From Streptomyces sp. NBC_01463 (GTDB lineage Bacteria > Actinomycetota > Actinomycetes > Streptomycetales > Streptomycetaceae): a DNA stretch of 64,000 nucleotides. The stretch spans positions 5,642,001 to 5,706,000 of the forward strand of contig CP109468.1 of NCBI GenBank assembly GCA_036227345.1, given 5' to 3'. Both the position numbers and the translations under genes were made by a program. Under the pieces are notes generated by a model that was not told where the DNA came from, ran no database searches, and saw only the letters and a list, made by a program, of their open reading frames with translations. This document shows positions 58,909 through 64,000 of this stretch, one piece after another; positions within the stretch are counted from its first letter, which is position 1; each line of letters begins with the position of its first letter.

Positions 58909-60011
58909 CGGGCGGGGCCGAAAGCGTCCGCAGCGGCATCAGGTTCGACGGGGTCAGCGTCGCCTACGGCGGCAACGTCGTCCTCGACCGGCTCGACCTC
59001 ACCGTCGAACCCGGTGAGGTCATGGCCCTCCTCGGCCCCTCCGGTTCCGGCAAGACGACCGCCCTGCGCGCCGTCGCCGGTTTCGTCCGGCCCGCGGCCG
59101 GGCGGGTGTTCATCGGCGACCGCGACGTCACCGCCCTGCCGCCGCACAAGCGCGGCATCGGCATGGTCGTCCAGCAGTACGCGCTCTTCCCGCACCTGCG
59201 GGTCCAGGACAACGTCGCCTTCGGCCTGAAGGCGCAGAAGGCCGACAAGGCAGCGATCCCGGGGCGGGTCGCCGAGGCGCTCGAACTCGTCGGCATGGGC
59301 GCCTTCGCCCGGCGCTACCCGCGCGAGCTCTCCGGCGGCCAGCAGCAGCGCGTCGCCATCGCCCGCGCGCTCGCCATCCGCCCCGGCGTCCTGCTGCTCG
59401 ACGAACCGCTCTCCGCGCTCGACGCCCAGCTGCGCTCCGGCATGCTCACCGAACTGGCCAGGCTGCACCGCGAACTGCCGGACGTCTCCATCCTGTACGT
59501 CACCCACGACCAGGTCGAGGCGCTGACCCTCGCCGACCGGATCGCCGTCATGGACAAGGCCCGGCTCCAGGACTGCGGCACCCCGCAGGAGCTGTACCGC
59601 CGTCCCCGTACGGAGTTCACCGCCTCGTTCGTCGGCAACGCGAACCTGCTGCCGGTCACCGTCGCGGAGCCCGCCGGCACGGTGGACTTCGCCGGGCACG
59701 CGCTCGCCGTGCCGACGGGGCCGGTGGCCGGCGGTGTCACCGCGACGCTCTGCGTCCGGCCGCACCTGGTCGGGCTCGGGGACGGGCCCAACGCGCTGAC
59801 CGGGACGATCTCGGAGGTCCAGTGGCGCGGCTCCACGCACCGGCTGTACGTCGACGTCGACGGGCACCGGATCAAGGCCGACGTCCGGGAGCTGCGGGAG
59901 ACGCCGGTGCTGGGGGACAAGGTGACGCTGCACTTCGCGCCGGACGACGCGGTGCTGCTGCCCGCGGGGGCGGGCACTCAGGAGACCCTGAGCGGAGTGG
60001 CCCGTGGCTAG
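58905..60011 (+). CDS. 2-aminoethylphosphonate ABC transporter, ATP-binding protein
   Basis: A 368-residue ATPase: Walker A GPSGSGKTT, Q-loop VVQQYALFPHLRV, signature LSGGQQQR, Walker B LLLDEPLSALD, and a C-terminal TOBE domain (NLLPVTVAEP onward). Close to PhnT/spermidine-iron type importers. In this operon it serves the permeases and binding protein downstream. Overlaps the upstream gene by 4 and the downstream gene by 8 bases. Confidence 0.92.
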   Translation: MTGGAESVRSGIRFDGVSVAYGGNVVLDRLDLTVEPGEVMALLGPSGSGKTTALRAVAGFVRPAAGRVFIGDRDVTALPPHKRGIGMVVQQYALFPHLRVQDNVAFGLKAQKADKAAIPGRVAEALELVGMGAFARRYPRELSGGQQQRVAIARALAIRPGVLLLDEPLSALDAQLRSGMLTELARLHRELPDVSILYVTHDQVEALTLADRIAVMDKARLQDCGTPQELYRRPRTEFTASFVGNANLLPVTVAEPAGTVDFAGHALAVPTGPVAGGVTATLCVRPHLVGLGDGPNALTGTISEVQWRGSTHRLYVDVDGHRIKADVRELRETPVLGDKVTLHFAPDDAVLLPAGAGTQETLSGVARG

Positions 60012-60894
60012 CGTGGTGACCGGGGACGTGCGCCCGGCCGCATCCGGCAGCAGGGCCGCCCGCAAGGGCCGGACGGGCTGGAAGGGTCCGGCCTGGGCCC
60101 TGCCCCCCGTCGCCGTCCTCGCCGTCGTGTTCCTCTACCCCCTCCTCCTCGTCCTCCAGCAGTCGTTCAGCCCCGACGAGGGCGGTACCTCGCTCTCGCC
60201 GTACGCCGACGTCTTCGCCTCCGCGTCCTTCCGGTCCGCGCTCACCACCACCGTGTGGCTCGCCGCCGGTTCGACCGCGGGATGTCTCGTCCTCGGGTTC
60301 GTCCTCGCGCTGGTCATCGCCTTCGTGCCGTTCCCCGGCGCCAAGGCCGTCGCCCGGTTCGTCGACGTGTTCCTGTCCTTCCCGTCCTTCCTGATCACGC
60401 TCGCGCTGCTGTTCATCTACGGCAACGCGGGCATGGCCAACGGGGCGTGGACCGGCGTCACCGGGGCGGCCGACGGGCCCTTCCACTTCCTCACCACCCC
60501 GTGGGGCGTGCTCCTCGCAGAGATCACCTACTTCACACCGTTCGTGATGCGCCCGCTGCTCGCCGCGTTCTCGCAGCTCGACACCGCACAGCTGGAGGTG
60601 GCCTCCTCGCTCGGCGCCGGGCCCGCCCGGATCGTGCGGCAGGTGATCCTGCCCGAGGCCCTCCCGGCGCTCCTCGCGGGCGGCAGCCTCGTCCTCGTGA
60701 TGTGCCTCAACGAGTTCGGCATCGTGCTCTTCACCGGCGCGAAAGGGGTCACCACCCTGCCGATGCTCGTCTACAGCAAGGCGATCCTGGAGTCCGACTA
60801 CCCGGCCGCCTGCGTCGTCGCCGTCGTCAACATCGCGATCTCCGTCGGCCTCTACAGCCTGTACCGGGCGGTGAGCCGCCGTGCTGGTGCATAG
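60004..60894 (+). CDS. Aminophosphonate ABC transporter permease (first)
   Basis: A 296-residue inner-membrane importer subunit with six helices. The cytoplasmic EAA loop for ATPase contact is ASSLGAGPARIVRQVILPEALPALLAGG. The basic N-terminus (SGSRAARKGRTGWKGP) precedes helix 1. GTG 60004 overlaps the ATPase gene by 8 bp. The next permease gene overlaps by 14 bp. Confidence 0.92.
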   Translation: MASVVTGDVRPAASGSRAARKGRTGWKGPAWALPPVAVLAVVFLYPLLLVLQQSFSPDEGGTSLSPYADVFASASFRSALTTTVWLAAGSTAGCLVLGFVLALVIAFVPFPGAKAVARFVDVFLSFPSFLITLALLFIYGNAGMANGAWTGVTGAADGPFHFLTTPWGVLLAEITYFTPFVMRPLLAAFSQLDTAQLEVASSLGAGPARIVRQVILPEALPALLAGGSLVLVMCLNEFGIVLFTGAKGVTTLPMLVYSKAILESDYPAACVVAVVNIAISVGLYSLYRAVSRRAGA

Positions 60895-61678
60895 CCGTAC
60901 CGGGAAGTGGGCCGCCTGGGCCGTCTTTCTCCTGCTCTTCGTCCCGCTGTTCGCGGTGCCGCTGCTGGTCGTCCTCGCGGCCTCGTTCGCCACGAACTGG
61001 TCCGGCGCCCTACCCTCCGGACCGACCCTCGCCCACTACGACGCGGCGACCGCGGGGGACTCCCTCCAGGCGCTCACCACGAGCCTCGTCACCGCCGTCA
61101 CCGCCAGCCTCCTCGCGCTGGTCGCCGGCTCCTGGGCCGCGCTCGCCGCCGCCTCGCTCGGCCGGCGCGGGAAGCGGTTCCTGGACGCGCTGTTCATGCT
61201 GCCGGTCGCGGTGCCGTCCGTCGTCGTCGGCCTCGCCGTGCTCGTCGCGTTCAGCAGGCCGCCGGTGCTGCTCAACGGGACGCGCTGGATCGTGATCCTC
61301 GCGCACGCCGTTCTTGTCACGGCGTTCGCCTATTCGTCGGTTTCGGCCGCGACAGTACGTCTCGACCCGATGTACGAACAGGCCGCCGCCAGCCTCGGCG
61401 CCCGGCCCTCGTACGTACTGTTGCGCATCAGGCTGCCGCTCCTGCTGCCGTCGCTCACCGCCGCGGCGGGGCTCTGCTTCGCCCTGTCCATGGGTGAGTT
61501 GAGCGCCACGATGATGCTCTACCCGCCGGACTGGACGCCCCTTCCGGTGCAGATCTTCGCGGCCACCGACCGTGGCTCGCTCTTCACCGGAGCGGCCGTC
61601 GCGGTGGTCCTGATGGCGGCGACGCTCCTCGTGCTGTTCGCGGTCTCCCGCATCCGCACCAGGGCCTCCTACCGCTGA
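60881..61678 (+). CDS. Aminophosphonate ABC transporter permease (second)
   Basis: A 265-residue partner permease with six helices and EAA loop AASLGARPSYVLLRIRLPLLLPSL. GTG 60881 overlaps the first permease. Two separate permease genes, as in the Salmonella phnSTUV system, rather than one fused protein. Confidence 0.92.
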   Translation: MLVHSRTGKWAAWAVFLLLFVPLFAVPLLVVLAASFATNWSGALPSGPTLAHYDAATAGDSLQALTTSLVTAVTASLLALVAGSWAALAAASLGRRGKRFLDALFMLPVAVPSVVVGLAVLVAFSRPPVLLNGTRWIVILAHAVLVTAFAYSSVSAATVRLDPMYEQAAASLGARPSYVLLRIRLPLLLPSLTAAAGLCFALSMGELSATMMLYPPDWTPLPVQIFAATDRGSLFTGAAVAVVLMAATLLVLFAVSRIRTRASYR

Positions 61679-61719
61679 CCTCCCCCGCACCGACCCGTTC
61701 CCCAGGAGATACGACTGCC

Positions 61720-62781
61720 ATGCGCAAGAACCACCTCAAGACCGTAGCCGCCGTCACCGGCGCGCTCGCCCTCGCCACCACGCTCTCCGCCTGCGGCGGC
61801 TCGTCGGCCGCGTCCGACGCGAAGGTCGTCACCGTCTACAGCGCCGACGGCCTCAAGGGCGAGAACGGCGACGGCTGGTACGACAAGGTCTTCAAGGACT
61901 TCGAGAAGAAGACCGGCATCAAGGTCGAGTACGTGGAGGGCGGCTCCGGCGAGATGGTGCAGCGCGCCGTCCGCGAGAAGACCAACACCCAGGCCGACGT
62001 GCTGGTCACCCTCCCGCCCTTCATCCAGCAGGCCGACTCCAAGGGTCTCCTCCAGGCGTACGAGCCCGCCGGCTCCGACCAGGTGGAGAGCGCCGACAAG
62101 GCGCCCGACGGGAAGTGGACCTCGGTCGTCAACAACTACTTCGGCTTCGTCTACAACAAGAAGGAGCTGACCACCCCGCCCGCCACCTGGGAGCAGCTGC
62201 TCGACGGGACGTACAAGGAGAAGGTCCAGTACTCCACCCCGGGCGTCGCGGGCGACGGCACGGCCGTGCTCATCAAGGCCATGCACGACTTCGGCGGCAA
62301 GGAGCCGGCGATGGCGTACCTGAAGAAGCTCCAGACCAACAACGTCGGCCCTTCCGCCTCCACCGGCAAGCTCGCCCCCAAGGTCGACAAGGGCGAACTC
62401 CTCGCCGCCAACGGCGACGTCCAGATGAACTACGCCCAGTCCAAGGACATGCCGAACCTCGGCATCTGGTTCCCCGCCAGGTCCGGCGGCAAGCCCACCA
62501 CCTTCGCCCTGCCGTACGCCGCCGGGCTGGTGACCAAGGCCCCGCACAGCGCCAACGGCAAGAAGCTGCTCGACTTCATGCTCGCCGAGCAGGCCCAGAA
62601 GGACGTCAGCGAGGTCGGCGGCGGATTCGCCGCCCGCAAGGACATCGAGGCGACCGACGCGAACGCCGCCGCGCTGACGAGGCTGATGACCGGGGTCGAG
62701 GTCTTCGAGCCGGACTGGTCGGACATCGGGACCAACCTCGACACGTACGTGGACGCGTGGAAGTCGGCCACCGGCAGCTGA
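61720..62781 (+). CDS. Aminophosphonate ABC transporter substrate-binding lipoprotein
   Basis: A 353-residue lipoprotein: signal with lipobox LSAC (Cys25), then a bilobed periplasmic-binding fold of the iron/aminoethylphosphonate class (VVTVYSADGLKGENGDGWYDKVFKDFEKKTGI at the N-lobe). VNNYFGFVYNKKEL and GEVQMNY-like GDVQMNYAQSKDM form the cleft region. It stands 41 bp after the second permease gene, with its own ribosome site AGGAG. Ligand by context, 2-aminoethylphosphonate or a relative. Confidence 0.9.
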   Translation: MRKNHLKTVAAVTGALALATTLSACGGSSAASDAKVVTVYSADGLKGENGDGWYDKVFKDFEKKTGIKVEYVEGGSGEMVQRAVREKTNTQADVLVTLPPFIQQADSKGLLQAYEPAGSDQVESADKAPDGKWTSVVNNYFGFVYNKKELTTPPATWEQLLDGTYKEKVQYSTPGVAGDGTAVLIKAMHDFGGKEPAMAYLKKLQTNNVGPSASTGKLAPKVDKGELLAANGDVQMNYAQSKDMPNLGIWFPARSGGKPTTFALPYAAGLVTKAPHSANGKKLLDFMLAEQAQKDVSEVGGGFAARKDIEATDANAAALTRLMTGVEVFEPDWSDIGTNLDTYVDAWKSATGS

Positions 62782-62839
62782 CCGTTGCCGGACCATTCAC
62801 CGCAGGGGTCTGGACCTCCGGCGGATCATCGCGAAAAGA

Positions 62840-62897
62840 TAACGGGTCTAGGCCCAAGTTCAACTCCGCACCGAAAGGTGGGGAGTTGAACGGGTCT
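62840..62897. promoter_or_regulatory. Second GntR operator, with hairpin, before the phosphodiesterase gene
   Basis: TAACGGGTCTAG (62840-62851) is identical to the core at 56989 and holds GGTCTAGGCC (62845-62854). A hairpin follows at once: 10-base arms GTTCAACTCC (62858-62867) and GGAGTTGAAC (62882-62891), with an inner CACC-GAAA-GGTG. AACGGGTCT repeats after it at 62889-62897. The hairpin could end the upstream transcript or fold in the leader of the downstream one. Confidence 0.75.
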
Positions 62898-62932
62898 TCC
62901 GAGTGCCCCCCACCACTCCGACGGAGAATCTC

Positions 62933-64000
62933 GTGACCTCAGGCATGTCCCGCCGCACACTCCTCATGAGCGCGGCCGCCCTCGCCGCCGCAGCGCCGCT
63001 CGCCGCCGCGGGCGTCGCCGGTGCGGCTTCCGCCCGTGTCCCCAAGGTCCTCGTCATCGGCCTGGACGGCGCCCTGATGAACAGAATCAAGGACGCGGAC
63101 GCACCCCACCTCGACGCGCTGATGGCGGCCGGACTCACCTCCGTCAGCCCGCTCTACGCCGACCCGATGGCACCCACGCTGTCCGGCCCCGGCTGGGCCA
63201 CGATCATCACCGGCGTCTGGCCCGACAAGCACCACGTCAAGGACAACGCGTTCACCGGCAACGCCTTCGCCCAGTACCCCGACTTCCTCACCCGGATCGA
63301 GACGGCGAAGCCCTCCCTCTCCACGTACGCGGTGGCCTCCTGGAACCCGGTCACCGACACGATCTTCTCCGCGAAGGTCGACACCCGGGTCTCCACCCCG
63401 GACGCCGAGTACGACACCGGCACCACGAGCAGGGCCGCCGCCGAACTGGCCGGCGGCAACCGTGACGCGGTCTTCGTCCACCTCGACAACGTCGACCACG
63501 CGGGGCACAGTTACGGCGCCGCGAGCTCCCAGTACCTGGACGCGATCCATGGCGTCGACACCCAGGTGGGCCAGTTGGTCGCGGCGGTGCGGGGCAGGTC
63601 CACGTACGGCTCCGAGGACTGGCTCATCATGATCACCGCCGACCACGGGCACACCGACGCCGGCGGCCACGGCGGCTCCAGCGCGGCCGAGCGGCAGACC
63701 TTCCTGATCGCGAGCGGCGGCTCCGTCACCGCGGGCTCCACCCGGTACGACATCAAGATGCCGGACGTCGCCGCCTCCGCCCTCGCGCACCTGGGCATAG
63801 CCATCGACCCGGCCTGGGGCCTCGACGGGCGGCCGCTCCAGCAGCCCACGCCCGACGCCTTCGACGCCCTGCGCCCGCAGTTGGCGACCCGCGTGGACGA
63901 GACGGGCACCGGGGCCGCGGTCGTCGGCTTCACCCACACCCCGCCCGCCGGATGGACCGTCGACAACAGCGCGATGGGCACCGGCGGCGTCACCGAATGG
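62933..64000 (+). CDS. Tat-exported alkaline phosphatase/phosphodiesterase family protein, 3' end cut
   Basis: The visible 356 residues start with a Tat signal (MSRRTLLMSAAALAAAAPLAAAG). A type I phosphodiesterase/nucleotide pyrophosphatase domain follows: metal Asp in VIGLDGALM, nucleophile Thr/Ser region in SGPGWATIITGVWPDKHHVKDN, HLDNVDHAGHSYG and TADHGHTDAGGHGG. The last residues (AVVGFTHTPPAGWTVDNSAMGTGGVTEW) open a second domain that runs off the window. Being controlled by the same operator as the operon, it probably frees phosphate or an aminophosphonate from extracellular esters. GTG 62933 with GGAG upstream; ATG 62945 also possible. Confidence 0.9.
   Translation, partial: MTSGMSRRTLLMSAAALAAAAPLAAAGVAGAASARVPKVLVIGLDGALMNRIKDADAPHLDALMAAGLTSVSPLYADPMAPTLSGPGWATIITGVWPDKHHVKDNAFTGNAFAQYPDFLTRIETAKPSLSTYAVASWNPVTDTIFSAKVDTRVSTPDAEYDTGTTSRAAAELAGGNRDAVFVHLDNVDHAGHSYGAASSQYLDAIHGVDTQVGQLVAAVRGRSTYGSEDWLIMITADHGHTDAGGHGGSSAAERQTFLIASGGSVTAGSTRYDIKMPDVAASALAHLGIAIDPAWGLDGRPLQQPTPDAFDALRPQLATRVDETGTGAAVVGFTHTPPAGWTVDNSAMGTGGVTEW

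Noticed and set aside
54911..64000. Phosphonate antibiotic biosynthesis cluster
   Set aside because: No PEP mutase or decarboxylase; the genes are uptake and breakdown functions.

Overview
The window is chromosomal DNA from a high-G+C actinobacterium, almost certainly a Streptomyces. Third codon positions are overwhelmingly G or C and GTG/TTG starts are common. The gene families are typical of the genus: DUF3618, DUF445, DUF1707, DUF397 with a WhiJ-type XRE regulator, class E sortase, CebR-box cellulase, ALF-repeat exoproteins and Ser/Thr kinases. I saw no tRNA, rRNA, transposase, integrase or CRISPR array. Both ends cut genes: an MHS-family transporter on the left and a phosphodiesterase on the right.

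Layout. 1-15 kb is mostly housekeeping: transporter, Bcp peroxiredoxin, GroES-like protein, a guanidine-III riboswitch with its SugE/Gdx exporter, a bifunctional penicillin-binding protein, a three-gene ABC exporter operon, a DUF1707 protein, an SGNH hydrolase, a DUF445 protein, and a drug-efflux MFS gene with its TetR regulator. 15-24 kb holds a GNAT pseudogene, a Ser/Thr kinase, a divergent SDR/TetR pair with a shared operator, another MFS exporter, a DHFR-like reductase and a CebR-controlled GH5 cellulase. 24-34 kb is the most unusual block. On the minus strand lie a Tat-exported ALF-repeat/Ala-rich exoprotein, a secreted protein with a nuclease C-terminus, and a cytoplasmic DUF1963-like protein. 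Across a low-G+C control region, on the plus strand, lie a small secreted protein and an FG-GAP protein whose trypsin domain lacks the catalytic His.

34-39 kb carries a phosphatase, a MerR-peroxiredoxin fusion behind a MerR-type promoter, a nitroreductase and two lipoproteins. 39.4-44.7 kb is a lower-G+C accessory insert: a WhiJ-like set (XRE, DUF397, HATPase) and a PLD/DEAD-helicase/DUF3427 protein that looks like defence. It ends in what appears to be a truncated membrane-protein gene. 45-51.7 kb holds GNAT, SEC-C, sortase E, a DUF3311/SSS symporter pair, DUF6412/YidC and an FAH-family gene. 51.8-54.8 kb is a UPF0303/Gfo-Idh-MocA operon facing a ROK repressor across a perfect 12-bp inverted repeat.

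54.9-64 kb starts with a LAxTG surface protein, a likely substrate of the sortase at 47 kb. It continues with an aminophosphonate uptake and breakdown cluster: GntR/UTRA regulator, FAD amine oxidase, phosphonatase-like HAD hydrolase, ABC ATPase, two permeases, binding lipoprotein and a Tat-exported phosphodiesterase. The same 12-base operator core stands before the operon and before the last gene. A feature of the whole window is that at least eleven genes have a -10-like hexamer 6-7 bases before the start codon, so they are probably transcribed as leaderless mRNAs.
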